Positions 35,520 through 44,529 are shown, counted from the stretch's first letter. The stretch: 64,000 bases of DNA from Planomicrobium sp. CPCC 101110 (GCF_007859395.1 NZ_VOHD01000008.1:124001-188000); one strand, 5' to 3'. Program-made: numbers and translations. The notes: generated by a model from the sequence alone, not told the origin.

Positions 35520-37023
35520 TTTTTGCGACCTCCCTTTTCGAACCCGTTGCGTAATTCATGATTTCTTCTTCGTTTGCCTCTTCTGCGCTAAAGCGGGCCG
35601 TGATTTCGCCTTGGAACATGACATTGATGGTATGGCAAATGCGCAATACTTCCGGAGCCTCGGATGACAGAATAATGACCGCTTTTCCAAGCTTGGCGAG
35701 TTCGACGATTTGCTGGTAGATTTCCTGCTTTGCGCCAATATCGATTCCTTGTGTCGGATTGTCAAAAATCAACAGCTCAGTTTCCGCTTCGAGCCATTTT
35801 GCGATGATGACTTTTTGCTGATTTCCGCCGCTCAGCTTGTCGATGGTGATCCGCGGATTGTGCACTTTGATATTCAGGGCTTCCTTATAGAACTGGAATT
35901 TTTTCCGTTCTTCCTTGTCCCTGATAAAGCCTCTTTTTTCAAAGTTTCCCATGGAACTCAAGCTCATATTATGGAGCACGCTCAAGTCCTTGATGATGGC
36001 GTTTTCCTTGCGGTCTCTCGGCACCAAACCAAGTCCTGCTTTCAACGCTTTCCGCGGATGATCTATCTTCACCGCCTGGCCGTTGATTTTGACTTCTCCC
36101 GTGTATTTTTTCCGAAAACCAAACAGGCTCTCAAAAAGTTCCGTTCTGCCATCGCCTGCAAGTCCTGTGAATCCGACAATTTCACCTTTTCGAACCGTAA
36201 AATCAATATTCTTGAATGCATCACTTGTTAATCCGTCCACTTCCAGCACGACTCGCCCAAACGGGTGCTCATGCAGAAAACGCTCTTGGGAAATCGCTTT
36301 GCCGACCATCGTCTTAGTAATCGTTTCGATATTCTCATGTTCCATACTTCCTGTGCGCACGAGTTCACCGTCCCGCAAGACAGTATAGCGATCGCACACT
36401 TCCTTGATTTCCTTCAACTTGTGGGAGATGTAGATAATTGATACGCCCGACTTCTTCAAGTTTTTCATCAAACCGAACAGCCGGCTCACTTCATGTTCCG
36501 CCAATGAGGTGGTCGGTTCGTCCATAATGATCAATCGGGAATTATGGAGAAGCGCTTTGGAAATTTCGATCAATTGCTTGTAAGAGGTAGCCAGATTCCG
36601 GACATATTCCTTGGGATCAATATCGACGCCAAGCTTCGCTAAAATTTCATGCGTTTGCTTGCACATTTCCTCGACTTTCAAGAAACCGACTTTGCTGCGG
36701 AGTTCAGATCCCAAAAACATGTTTTCATAGACGCGAAGGTCAGAAACCATATTCAGCTCCTGATGGATAAAGCTGATTCCGTGTTCCTGTGATATTCGGG
36801 GATCCAGCATCTTCTCTTCCTTTCCGTCGATGTAGATTGTGCCGCTGTCCGGCTGATGGACGCCGCCGAGAATATTCATCAGTGTGGATTTTCCGGCGCC
36901 ATTTTCTCCAAGCAATGCGTGGATTTCACCTTTTTGGACTTCCAGCGCCACCCCTTTCAAAACCGGTACGCCGTTGAATGATTTTTTTATCGTCTGCATT
37001 TTGATAAAAGGATTTTCAGTCAT
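35512..37023 (-). CDS. CUT2 sugar ABC transporter double ATPase (RbsA-like)
   Basis: 503 residues, two ABC domains. First: LGENGAGKSTLMNILGGV, LIIMDEPTTSLAEHE. Second: FTGLAGDGRTELFE in place of a P-loop, LSGGNQQKVIIAKWL, LLIFDNPTQGIDIGAK (DNP instead of DEP). A non-catalytic second site is normal for this family. Start ATG 37023, 9 bases after GAGGGGG; the upstream ATG at 37041 precedes this site. Confidence 0.94.
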   Translation of the reverse strand: MTENPFIKMQTIKKSFNGVPVLKGVALEVQKGEIHALLGENGAGKSTLMNILGGVHQPDSGTIYIDGKEEKMLDPRISQEHGISFIHQELNMVSDLRVYENMFLGSELRSKVGFLKVEEMCKQTHEILAKLGVDIDPKEYVRNLATSYKQLIEISKALLHNSRLIIMDEPTTSLAEHEVSRLFGLMKNLKKSGVSIIYISHKLKEIKEVCDRYTVLRDGELVRTGSMEHENIETITKTMVGKAISQERFLHEHPFGRVVLEVDGLTSDAFKNIDFTVRKGEIVGFTGLAGDGRTELFESLFGFRKKYTGEVKINGQAVKIDHPRKALKAGLGLVPRDRKENAIIKDLSVLHNMSLSSMGNFEKRGFIRDKEERKKFQFYKEALNIKVHNPRITIDKLSGGNQQKVIIAKWLEAETELLIFDNPTQGIDIGAKQEIYQQIVELAKLGKAVIILSSEAPEVLRICHTINVMFQGEITARFSAEEANEEEIMNYATGSKREVAKIG

Positions 37024-37092
37024 TGCCTTGATCCCCCTCATAATAGGAAAACAGGAAATACAATAGATCTATTGTATTTCCCGGCATTCAAT

Positions 37093-38073
37093 TTAGAATT
37101 TAGATTCTGGGTCATAGTATTCATCCACATTTTCTTTTGTCACTTGCGTCGCTTCTTTTACAACCATTGTTTCTGCAGGTTCTTCGCCTTTTGCAAGATC
37201 AGCGGCAATTTTCACTGCATCTTCCACCATTGTCGGCGAGTATAAGAACGTCGCTTTCATTAGCCCATCGTTTTTGATGTCCTCAAACACTTGTTTTGCA
37301 CCGCCTGCCCCCGTCACGAACTGGATATCGGTGCGTCCTGCTTCTTCAATCGCCTGCAAGACACCTAGAGCCATTCCGTCATCTTGCGTGAAAACAGCAT
37401 CGATTTGAGGGTTGGCCTGCAGGATATTCTGCATAACTTCCAGTGATTTTTCAGTGGAGAAGTCGCCGCTTTGGGAAGCGATGATTTCCATGCCTTCCGC
37501 TCCTTCAACCGCTTCTTTAAAACCGGCTCCGCGCTGCTCGGTCACCGAGCTTGGCGGCCCGGAAATTTCAACGACTTTGCCTTTTCCGCCCAACTGTTCA
37601 ACAAAGAACTTGCCGGCATTGACGCCGATTCCTTCATTGTCCCCTTTTACCACAACAGTTGCCGCATCGTTCTCAAGTTCCCGGTCTACAATGACTAGGG
37701 GGATGCCCGCATCTTTTATCTTTTGTCCGACCGGAGTCAATGCCGCCGATTCGATCGGAAGCATGACGATTGCGTCCACGTCTTGAGCAATCAAGTCATC
37801 CACATCGTTCGCTTGCTTGTTGGGGTCTGCTGCATTCGTCATAACGTATTCGATGCCTTCGCTTTCCTGAAGTGCTTTTGCCTGCTTTTCAGCACTGTCG
37901 ATCAGTGCTCCCATCCACCCGTGCGTTGCAGAAGGAAGTGAGATGCCGATTTTCACCGTATCGTCCGTTTCTCCCCCGCCGGACTCCGAGCTTCCGCTTT
38001 CTCCGCTGCTGCCGCACGCAGCCAAGCCAAATACTGTCACTAAAGCCATAAATATAATCCATAATTTCTTCAC
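37093..38073 (-). CDS. Sugar-binding lipoprotein of a CUT2 importer (RbsB-like)
   Basis: 326 residues. Signal peptide with lipobox FGLAACG, Gly/Ser/Glu linker, then a Peripla_BP_4 domain: KIGISLPSATHGWMGALIDSAEKQAKAL, DDLIAQDVDAIVMLPIESAALTPVGQKI, and AVFTQDDGMALGVLQAIEEAGRTD. Binds a monosaccharide, inositol or glycoside outside the membrane. Start is the GTG at 38073, about 8 bases after AAAGGGG; an earlier GTG overlaps that site. First gene of the operon, directly below a palindromic TGTAAACGTTTACA box. Confidence 0.93.
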   Translation of the reverse strand: MKKLWIIFMALVTVFGLAACGSSGESGSSESGGGETDDTVKIGISLPSATHGWMGALIDSAEKQAKALQESEGIEYVMTNAADPNKQANDVDDLIAQDVDAIVMLPIESAALTPVGQKIKDAGIPLVIVDRELENDAATVVVKGDNEGIGVNAGKFFVEQLGGKGKVVEISGPPSSVTEQRGAGFKEAVEGAEGMEIIASQSGDFSTEKSLEVMQNILQANPQIDAVFTQDDGMALGVLQAIEEAGRTDIQFVTGAGGAKQVFEDIKNDGLMKATFLYSPTMVEDAVKIAADLAKGEEPAETMVVKEATQVTKENVDEYYDPESKF

Positions 38074-38113
38074 TCTATTCACCCCTTTGTTTTTTTGAAA
38101 AGCTCCCCCTTAT

Positions 38114-38127
38114 TGTAAACGTTTACA
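38114..38127. promoter_or_regulatory. LacI/CcpA-type operator of the CUT2 operon
   Basis: Perfect 14-base palindrome TGTAAACGTTTACA, 41 bases before the binding-protein start. It fits the cre consensus fully and is also what a LacI-family regulator such as the neighbouring 38194-39183 protein would bind. Confidence 0.75.
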
Positions 38128-38134
38128 TTTACAA

Positions 38135-38188
38135 CTAAGGCCAGCGCTCCATCATTAATCCCCTTTAATAACAGAGCGCTGGTCTTAG
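38135..38188 (-). terminator. Hairpin between the LacI regulator and the CUT2 operon
   Basis: CTAAGGCCAGCGCTC / GAGCGCTGGTCTTAG, a 15-bp stem with one wobble and a 24-base loop. The T-tail on the minus strand is weak, so some read-through from the regulator into the operon is possible. Confidence 0.6.
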
Positions 38189-38193
38189 CTGTT

Positions 38194-39183
38194 TCACCCT
38201 GATGTCGATTCCCGGATAATAAGCTCATGCTCCAAGACAACACTGTCAACTTGTTCCCCCCGAAGCAAATCGATCAACATCCTTGCCGCAATGGCCCCCA
38301 TTTTGTACATTGGCTGGGCGATCGTTGTCAATGTCGGATTGGTCATATTCGAAAAATCGATTTTATCAAAACCGACCACCGCCATATCATTCGGCACATG
38401 AATCCCCGCTGCATTAAGCTCCTTTAACGCGCCGATTGCCAATAAATCCGAGACTGCAAACACCGCAGTCGGCCGGTCTGGCAATGCAAGAATTTTTTTC
38501 ATCGCCTGTTGCCCATACTCGAATCCCAGCTGCTGCGTGTACAAGATGTAGTCATCGATTACAGGTAGGCCATATTCCGCCAAGGCCCGCTCATAGCCCG
38601 CTTTCCGCTCTCTTGCATAAGAGAACTTCTCATCTGAGTTCATCAGCGCGATTTTCCGATGTCCGATTTGGATCAGGTGTTTGACCGCCCGGTAAGACGC
38701 TTCCTCACTGTCGATTGTCACATACGGAATGCCGATCCCCCCTCCATATTCGCTGCACTGGATAATTGCGTACTTTTCCGCCAGCTCTTTCAGCGTTTCA
38801 ATGTTTACTGCAGGGTCCATTGAAATGATGCCATCTGCCATCTTCTTCCGGACAAGATCAAAATAGATATCTTCTTTTTCCGGTCTGGAATCTGTTTCAC
38901 ATAGCAGGATGCTGTAGTTTTGGCTCAGCGCCATGTTTTCAATTCCTTTGATGATTTCGAAATAGAAAGGATTGGAAATTGCCGGGATCAAAATCAGCAT
39001 GATCCGGCTTTCTGAGTTTCGGAGGTTCCTCCCCAACATGCTTGGTTCGTAATTCAGCTCCTTGATCGCATTTTCAACTTTTTGCTTTGTTCTTGAAGCT
39101 ACTTTGTTCTGGCCATTCAGGACCCGTGATACGGTTGCGACAGAAACCCCTGCTTGCTTTGCTACTTGTTGGATGTTCGCCAT
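38194..39183 (-). CDS. LacI-family transcription regulator
   Basis: 329 residues. The N-terminal helix-turn-helix IQQVAKQAGVSVATVSRVLNGQNKVASRTKQKV (residues 4-36) has the classical recognition helix and hinge; the rest is a Peripla_BP-like ligand domain, with ISNPFYFEIIKGIENMA, VTIDSEEASYRAVKHLIQIGHRKIALM and DMAVVGFDKIDFSNM. Encoded between the CUT2 operon and the divergent epimerase gene, all three having LacI/cre-type boxes, so it is the likely specific repressor, autoregulated. ATG 39183 follows AGTAGGA. Confidence 0.92.
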   Translation of the reverse strand: MANIQQVAKQAGVSVATVSRVLNGQNKVASRTKQKVENAIKELNYEPSMLGRNLRNSESRIMLILIPAISNPFYFEIIKGIENMALSQNYSILLCETDSRPEKEDIYFDLVRKKMADGIISMDPAVNIETLKELAEKYAIIQCSEYGGGIGIPYVTIDSEEASYRAVKHLIQIGHRKIALMNSDEKFSYARERKAGYERALAEYGLPVIDDYILYTQQLGFEYGQQAMKKILALPDRPTAVFAVSDLLAIGALKELNAAGIHVPNDMAVVGFDKIDFSNMTNPTLTTIAQPMYKMGAIAARMLIDLLRGEQVDSVVLEHELIIRESTSG

Positions 39184-39224
39184 CTTCGTTTTCCTACTTT
39201 CCCGGATTCCATCAGTAAAAGAAA

Positions 39225-39238
39225 TGAAATCGATTACA
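39225..39238. promoter_or_regulatory. cre/LacI-type operator upstream of the regulator
   Basis: TGAAATCGATTACA matches the cre consensus at every defined position, 42 bases upstream of the LacI-family start codon. It could be bound by CcpA or by the regulator itself. Confidence 0.6.
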
Positions 39239-39332
39239 TTTTCATAGTATTATCTTCAGAATTATCTGTCAATAACAATTTAAAATTAAATAAAACGGTT
39301 GATTTACTTGCAAATTTTATATATGTTAAGAA

Positions 39333-39346
39333 TGTAATGGTTTACA
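39333..39346. promoter_or_regulatory. LacI-type operator upstream of the epimerase gene
   Basis: TGTAATGGTTTACA, a near-palindrome differing from the 38114 box in its centre (one mismatch to the cre consensus), 39 bases before the TTG start of the epimerase gene. Confidence 0.55.
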
Positions 39347-39384
39347 TTTCAGTATATTCTGATATTTATTATGGGGGGATTTCT

Positions 39385-40353
39385 TTGAAATTAGGCGTCT
39401 TTACTGTATTATTCTCCGATAAAAACTTTGAGGACATGTTAAGCTACGTTGCTTCGAGAGGAGTGGAAGCGATTGAACTGGGCACTGGCGGCTATGCGAA
39501 CGCCGTCCACTGCAAAGTGGACGAACTGCTTGCGGACAGCGCCAAGCTGGAGCGATTCAAGCAACAAGTAGCGGATGCCGGCTTGACCATCAGCGCTTTC
39601 AGTTGCCATTCCAATCCGCTTCATCCGCAAAAAGGGATTGCCGGCCCCGCCGATGAATTACTGATAAAAACGCTGCAGCTGGCTTCGAAACTCGGTGTTC
39701 CTGTTGTCAACACGTTTTCCGGGTGCCCTGGAGACCATGAGAATGCACTATACCCGAACTGGCCTGTAACGCCTTGGCCACATGATTTCCAGGAAGTGTT
39801 GAAATGGCAATGGGAAGAAAAACTGATTCCTTATTGGAAAGAGAAAAATGACTTGGCCGAATCGCTCAATGTGAAAATAGGCTTGGAGCTTCACGGCGGC
39901 TTTTCAGTTCATACGCCATCGACGATGCTGCGGCTGCGCAATGCATGCGGCCCGGCAATCGGAGCGAATTTGGATCCAAGCCATATGTGGTGGCAAGGCA
40001 TCGATCCGGTTGAAGCCATAAAAATCCTGGGCCGTGAAGGCGCAATCCACCATTTCCATGCGAAAGATACCATCATCGACCAGCAAAACATGAACCGCAA
40101 CGGCCTGACCGATATGACAGACTACGGGAACATGCAAGACCGCGCCTGGTATTTTCGCACTGTCGGCTTTGGCCACGATTTGAAAACTTGGGCGGACATC
40201 ATCAGCACTCTTCGGCTTTATGGCTATGATTATGTCGTCAGCATCGAGCATGAAGACGGTTTGATGTCGATCAACGAGGGCTTTACGAAAGCAGTCGAAA
40301 ACCTGAAACCGCTCATCGTCAAAGAATCCGTCGGCGAGATGTGGTGGGCTTGA
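39385..40353 (+). CDS. Sugar phosphate isomerase/epimerase-like TIM-barrel protein
   Basis: 322-residue AP-endonuclease-2-type TIM barrel (IolE/YcjR superfamily). Metal-binding residues are apparent in KIGLELHGGFSVH, GANLDPSHMWWQGIDP, HFHAKDT and VSIEHEDG. Family members epimerise or isomerise keto-sugars or inositol derivatives, and YcjR-type enzymes act on 3-keto-glycosides. With the Gfo/Idh/MocA dehydrogenase of the opposite operon, an oxidise-epimerise route is plausible. I start at TTG 39385, 5 bases after GGGGGGA; the open frame upstream to 39154 overlaps the LacI gene and is not real. Confidence 0.88.
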   Translation: MKLGVFTVLFSDKNFEDMLSYVASRGVEAIELGTGGYANAVHCKVDELLADSAKLERFKQQVADAGLTISAFSCHSNPLHPQKGIAGPADELLIKTLQLASKLGVPVVNTFSGCPGDHENALYPNWPVTPWPHDFQEVLKWQWEEKLIPYWKEKNDLAESLNVKIGLELHGGFSVHTPSTMLRLRNACGPAIGANLDPSHMWWQGIDPVEAIKILGREGAIHHFHAKDTIIDQQNMNRNGLTDMTDYGNMQDRAWYFRTVGFGHDLKTWADIISTLRLYGYDYVVSIEHEDGLMSINEGFTKAVENLKPLIVKESVGEMWWA

Positions 40354-40359
40354 ACGAAC

Positions 40360-40403
40360 AAAGCAAAAGCCCCGCTCAAAGACTGAAGCGGGGCTTTTGC
40401 TTT
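40360..40403 (+). terminator. Strong Rho-independent terminator
   Basis: AAAGCAAAAGCCCCGCT / AGCGGGGCTTTTGCTTT, a perfect 17-bp stem just after the epimerase stop codon. Confidence 0.9.
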
Positions 40404-40434
40404 GCTAAACATTTCAACATCTGGCTTCAAACCG

Positions 40435-40905
40435 TTAATCTTTAATGACGTCAATCAGTTCCGTATGTACATCCACAAAAAATGTTTCCAGTAATTCCGA
40501 AATCCGGCCGTCGAGCTGATAATATTCTCCGTCCGCTTGTTCGATGACAGCATAAAATTCCTTTTCTTCGATTTCGCCGTTCTCCAGCGCCTTATGCTTT
40601 TGCCACATATCATGCCCGTATTTGTTTTCGATCGCGGCGTAATCATATGCGCCTACCGCTTCCAGTGCCGCGACTAAAGCATCCAGATAGCTGGCGGCTC
40701 CAACTTCTTCAACGTGTTCAGAAAACCATGTCAACAAACTCTCATGCCCCCCGCTTTCCAGTTCCGAATAGTATTGGAATACCAGAAACGCTTCATCAGC
40801 TGTCTGGTTCCCCGTCGGAAAATCGTATTCACTAACAGTCGAAATCATAGCATTCCAAATATCATCATTCGTCAGCAAGTCTTTTCTGTACATTTTCGGC
40901 TTCAT
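40435..40905 (-). CDS. DMP19-like (DUF4375) protein
   Basis: 156 residues, acidic and helical. The stretch DEAFLVFQYYSELESGGHESLLTWFSE followed by SYLDALVAALEAVGA fits the DMP19 (DUF4375) family, whose best-known relative mimics DNA surface charge. The usual function in Firmicutes is not established. Start at ATG 40905 with GGAGGG at 6 bases. The frame upstream to 40998 has no site. Confidence 0.75.
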   Translation of the reverse strand: MKPKMYRKDLLTNDDIWNAMISTVSEYDFPTGNQTADEAFLVFQYYSELESGGHESLLTWFSEHVEEVGAASYLDALVAALEAVGAYDYAAIENKYGHDMWQKHKALENGEIEEKEFYAVIEQADGEYYQLDGRISELLETFFVDVHTELIDVIKD

Positions 40906-41022
40906 CCTGTTCCCTCCAGTTGAATAACGCATATCTATATAACCCATTATATCAATTTTCGCTAGTTTGAGTTCCCCCAATAAAAGGGTAATGGTCATTA
41001 TTACGAAAAAGGTGGGATATTT

Positions 41023-41106
41023 ATGCGTATGGGTTGCATGAGCAGCATCATCATTTCTATTGTCATTTCAGTTCTTCTGACGATTTTGATCAACTTGATC
41101 CTATAA
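41023..41106 (+). CDS. 27-residue single-pass membrane peptide
   Basis: A short frame ATG...TAA preceded by AAGGTGGG 7 bases upstream. The product begins MRMGCMSS and continues as one uninterrupted hydrophobic helix of about 19 residues (IIISIVISVLLTILINLIL), ending at the membrane. It sits in the 229-base gap between the DMP19 gene and the GNAT gene, same strand as the latter and 28 bases before it. I do not recognise a family. The good site and purely hydrophobic helix argue for a real small protein, but no conservation test was possible. Confidence 0.55.
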   Translation: MRMGCMSSIIISIVISVLLTILINLIL

Positions 41107-41134
41107 ATAACAGCATGGCAAGGAGTGTCAGCGG

Positions 41135-42055
41135 ATGGAGCAATCAATCCGGCGTTTAGCCCTCGAGGACCTTCCCTGCCTCGAAGCAATGGAAACCGGC
41201 ATCGAAGACGATTATGTCAAAAGGATCTTCAAACGGCTCGTCACCACCGAAAACAACCGCCTTTACGGCTTGTTTTTGGGCGAACGGCTTACAAGCGTAT
41301 GCGGCTATACAACTTTCGCGGGGCATTACGCTATGATCGGGCGCATAAGGAGCGATATCCGTTTCAGGGGCAAGGACCTGGCCACCCAGCTGACCCTCCA
41401 TGTCCGGGATGAAGCCTTCAAACTGCCGCACATCCAGTGGGTCGGCGCGAACACCCAGGAAGAAAACCTGGCCGCGCGCCGCGTACTTGAAAAAAACGGT
41501 TTCAGCAGCTATCCGCCTCTTTATGGCGCTATTGCAAAAGACCTCTCGAAGCTGGTTTCGGACGGCATTCCATGGAAGGAACTTCATGGGCTCAAGGAGA
41601 AACAAGCATGGCTGGATAAGCTCTATATTCGAACAGGGGAAGTTTTTCCGTACGAATGCTATTACCCCTTCCCTGCTTCTAAGGAACTGTTTTCCGATGC
41701 CAAGCTGGCGGAGTGGTCATTTTACGAGAACCCATCTGGAAGCCGGGTGCTGATAACGAAACAGGATTTCAAAAAGGATTATTATCTCCACGCAATCTAC
41801 CCTTGGGATGATCCGATGGAACAAGAAGGGCTATGGGAAACAATATCCGCCGATTTTAATGAGTTAGCCTCCCAAACCAAAGAAGCAGCCTCCATCTGGA
41901 TGGATTTGACGAAAGACCAGGCGCAATCGCTGCCGGACGGGCATTCTTTCAAATTGCCTTCCCCATGGCTGCTTCACGGTATCTGGAGGAAGGAATATAA
42001 TAACAAAAATGCCGAATTCTCCGCTTTGGCAGTTTCATCAGAAGACCGCACTTGA
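41135..42055 (+). CDS. GNAT-family acetyltransferase with C-terminal extension
   Basis: 306 residues. The N-terminal 130 form a GNAT domain: the acetyl-CoA-binding segment is RIRSDIRFRGKDLATQLTLHVRDEA (Q/RxxGxG/A type) followed by ANTQEENLAARRVLEKNGFSSY. Residues 135-306 are an additional Trp/Phe-rich domain (WKELHGLKEKQAWLDKLY, LLHGIWRKEY) that I do not recognise. Substrate unknown. AAGGAG lies 8 bases before ATG 41135. Confidence 0.82.
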   Translation: MEQSIRRLALEDLPCLEAMETGIEDDYVKRIFKRLVTTENNRLYGLFLGERLTSVCGYTTFAGHYAMIGRIRSDIRFRGKDLATQLTLHVRDEAFKLPHIQWVGANTQEENLAARRVLEKNGFSSYPPLYGAIAKDLSKLVSDGIPWKELHGLKEKQAWLDKLYIRTGEVFPYECYYPFPASKELFSDAKLAEWSFYENPSGSRVLITKQDFKKDYYLHAIYPWDDPMEQEGLWETISADFNELASQTKEAASIWMDLTKDQAQSLPDGHSFKLPSPWLLHGIWRKEYNNKNAEFSALAVSSEDRT

Positions 42056-42074
42056 CCTTTCATGAACGTTGAAT

Positions 42075-42117
42075 CGAAAAACGCCTGCATCTTGTGAGAA
42101 GATGCAGGCGTTTTTCG
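42075..42117 (+). terminator. Strong Rho-independent terminator
   Basis: CGAAAAACGCCTGCATCTT pairs perfectly with AAGATGCAGGCGTTTTTCG across a 5-base loop; bidirectional by symmetry and shared with the convergent M14 peptidase gene. Confidence 0.9.
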
Positions 42118-42160
42118 TTTACCGCCGTTTCAAGGGCGCTGTCTTGAGATTCCCCTGCAA

Positions 42161-43357
42161 TCAGTTGCCCGGACTGTAGGAAGTCACTGGGATTTCTTCA
42201 TACTTTTCAGGGTCCAGTGTTTCCACGGATCCATCGGCCACGCTTTCAACAATGGCAGAAAGACCCCGTTCAACCGACTTCACCAACTGCCCCTTTTCCT
42301 TTTGCCCCATCATTTGCGTCTGACCTCTCACTTCAAACAGCACGGTCCCGCTGCCATTCAGTGCATAGGAGCCAAGAGCGGTGCCAGGAAGGTCAAGGCC
42401 CTGGGAGTAGAGGGAAATGTTTGTGAACTTCGAGTTGCCATACGACTGCAGCTCATTGTAAGCAGCCAAATTCAGCTGCCTGGAGAAATCATAATTGTAA
42501 TTGTCCGCATACTCCGCATACTTCGCGCCTTCAGGAGTCGATGGATCGGGAACAAACTGAGCAGACAGCGAAAGCGTCACGGGATCATCTGTGCCTCCGA
42601 CATAATACATCCCTTGATGATGCAAGTCGACAAAGACATCTACATTGCCGAATTCATTTTGCAAGGATTTATAAACATCGCGTGAAGTTTGGGATTCAGG
42701 AGTGATGAACCAGCCAGGCAAGTTCGAAGCTCCCGGGAAATCCGCCGCTTCTGGAACATAGTCCAGATCCGGATTGAAATCGCGATTGACATCAAATCCA
42801 GGATTTGCGCCGTAGTCATAGCTTTGGCTGATTCCCCGGTCCAGATAGTTCCATGAAGGAGCAGCGCCGGCCAGCTGCGGATATGCCTCGACTGTATCGG
42901 CCCATGTCATGCTGTTACGCCGCTTATCCGCTTCGGATGCGTCCGGATTCATCATCGGCATAAATACGACAGTGACTTCTTCACGGATTTGTTTAGCTTG
43001 GGCCGAGTTTCCTGAAAGAGTTTTCAACAAGTTCAGCAGAGCGACCGTCCCTGTTTTTTCATTGCCGTGGATTTCGCTTTGAACCAGGATCACTTTGTCG
43101 CCCGTCCCGACTCTGGCCGTATAGATATTCCGGCCTTCAAAAGATTGTCCGGCTGCTTCCACCTGCACAGTTCCCTTGCTCGAGGCTTCAATCTGCCGCA
43201 AAGTTTTTTGCAGTTCTGCATAATCGACAAACCCTGAAATGCTGTAGTCGTGATGATGTGTTGCCGTTCTTGTTTCTGGTTCTGCCGCATAAACCGGCAT
43301 TGCCAATGCTGCACATAGTCCTGCAACCCCAATCGTACTTGCCCATTTTTTCCTCAA
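42161..43357 (-). CDS. Secreted M14-family zinc carboxypeptidase
   Basis: About 398 residues. Sec signal peptide ending AMPVYAAE, then the peptidase M14 domain: zinc ligands in SEIHGNEKTG (HxxE) and DLHHQGMYY (His), substrate/transition-state Arg in FDVNRDFNPD, and the catalytic Glu in GTVLFEVRGQ. Cleaves C-terminal residues from peptides outside the cell, or peptidoglycan peptides. Start is a TTG; of two in-frame TTG codons I take 43357, 9 bases from AAGGAG. Upstream region 43358-43620 is AT-rich with no gene. Confidence 0.88.
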   Translation of the reverse strand: MRKKWASTIGVAGLCAALAMPVYAAEPETRTATHHHDYSISGFVDYAELQKTLRQIEASSKGTVQVEAAGQSFEGRNIYTARVGTGDKVILVQSEIHGNEKTGTVALLNLLKTLSGNSAQAKQIREEVTVVFMPMMNPDASEADKRRNSMTWADTVEAYPQLAGAAPSWNYLDRGISQSYDYGANPGFDVNRDFNPDLDYVPEAADFPGASNLPGWFITPESQTSRDVYKSLQNEFGNVDVFVDLHHQGMYYVGGTDDPVTLSLSAQFVPDPSTPEGAKYAEYADNYNYDFSRQLNLAAYNELQSYGNSKFTNISLYSQGLDLPGTALGSYALNGSGTVLFEVRGQTQMMGQKEKGQLVKSVERGLSAIVESVADGSVETLDPEKYEEIPVTSYSPGN

Positions 43358-43621
43358 TTTCAATCTCTCCTTTTGTTTTTACTTTACTTTAATTTACTTT
43401 TTCTTTTATTTATTTTCCTCCTTATACCAATTTTTCTTATATTAAAAATAACAAAGGAAAAAACAATAGTAAATGTATTTAGAATATTTAATCATTTAGT
43501 AGCTCTTTTTAATTGAAATCATTGATTTCCTTGTTTCAAATGGAGCAGTATTTACTAGTTATTTTGGCTTAATGGGTTTAGCATAGCTTTGCTTTGCCAT
43601 TGGCAAGAACCCTCCCACCCG

Positions 43622-43655
43622 AAAAAGCCCTTTCAATGTATAACATCGAAAGGGC
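43622..43655 (-). terminator. Terminator of the SDR gene
   Basis: GCCCTTTC / GAAAGGGC stem extended by ATGT / ACAT after one mismatch, with TTTTT on the minus strand, 26 bases below the SDR stop codon. Confidence 0.8.
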
Positions 43656-43680
43656 ATTCCAAAATCTATTTACTTAGCTG

Positions 43681-44481
43681 TCATCTCATGACGCTGCCTC
43701 CGGAAATTTTCAACGACTCGCCGACGATATTGCCGGCTGCGTCCGTCAGCAAAAACGCGATTGTATTCGCAACTTCTTCCGGTGTCGACAGCCGGCCTGA
43801 CGGAATTTCACGGGCTGCATTTTTCATTCCTTCTTCAAAAGAAACACCTTGCGCTTCCGCTCTTTTCCTGATGCTGTTCCATGCCATTTCGGTATCGACA
43901 TAACCCGGGCATACCGCATTCACCCGGATGCCGTGTTCAATCGCTTCGAGCGCCATCGATTGCGTCCAGCCGATAACCGCAAACTTGCTGGCGGCATAGG
44001 CTGTTCCTCCGTAGGTGCCCCGGAGCCCGGAAAGCGAGGCTAGATTGACGATATCGCCTTCCTTTTTTTCCAGCATCTTTCGGTAAACCGCTTGTGTCAG
44101 CAAAAATGTGTATTTGAAATTCAAATCCATGACCTGCCCAAGTGTCTCCTCATCCAGTTCTTCGACCACATTGCCGCCGCCGATGCCCGCCGAATTGACC
44201 AGGCCGTTGATGAAGCCGAATTTCGCCTCCGCCTGTGCCACTAAAGTTTTCCGGTCCTCCGGCTTTGCCAAATCCGCTTGTTGGAGAAATACTTGATCTT
44301 CGCTTGCCATCTCCAGCAATTCCGTTTTCAGTTGCTCCAGTTTCTCTTTGTTTCGGCCAGTCACGGTCACCCGTGCCCCCATAGCTGCCAGCCTCTTCGC
44401 CGTTTCATGACCGATACCGCCTGTTGCTCCGGTAATAAGCACATGTTTATGCTGCAATGCATCGTTTGAAAAAATCGACAT
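43681..44481 (-). CDS. Short-chain dehydrogenase/reductase
   Basis: 266-residue classical SDR. Cofactor motif TGATGGIGHETAKRL (residues about 17-31), NSAGIGGG, and the active-site pair YAASK with upstream Ser (LASLSGLRG). TGRNKEK after the second strand suggests NADPH use. The C-terminal GRLSTPEEVANTIAFLLTDAAGNIVGESLKISGG is typical of FabG-like enzymes. Start ATG 44481 has AAAGGAG 9 bases upstream; the frame extends to 44568 without a site. Divergent from the amidase gene with a shared 108-base control region. Confidence 0.9.
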   Translation of the reverse strand: MSIFSNDALQHKHVLITGATGGIGHETAKRLAAMGARVTVTGRNKEKLEQLKTELLEMASEDQVFLQQADLAKPEDRKTLVAQAEAKFGFINGLVNSAGIGGGNVVEELDEETLGQVMDLNFKYTFLLTQAVYRKMLEKKEGDIVNLASLSGLRGTYGGTAYAASKFAVIGWTQSMALEAIEHGIRVNAVCPGYVDTEMAWNSIRKRAEAQGVSFEEGMKNAAREIPSGRLSTPEEVANTIAFLLTDAAGNIVGESLKISGGSVMR

Positions 44482-44529
44482 TTGTCTATCTCCTTTCCCA
44501 TTTAGCTGTTCATCTTTTCCCTTTACGGT

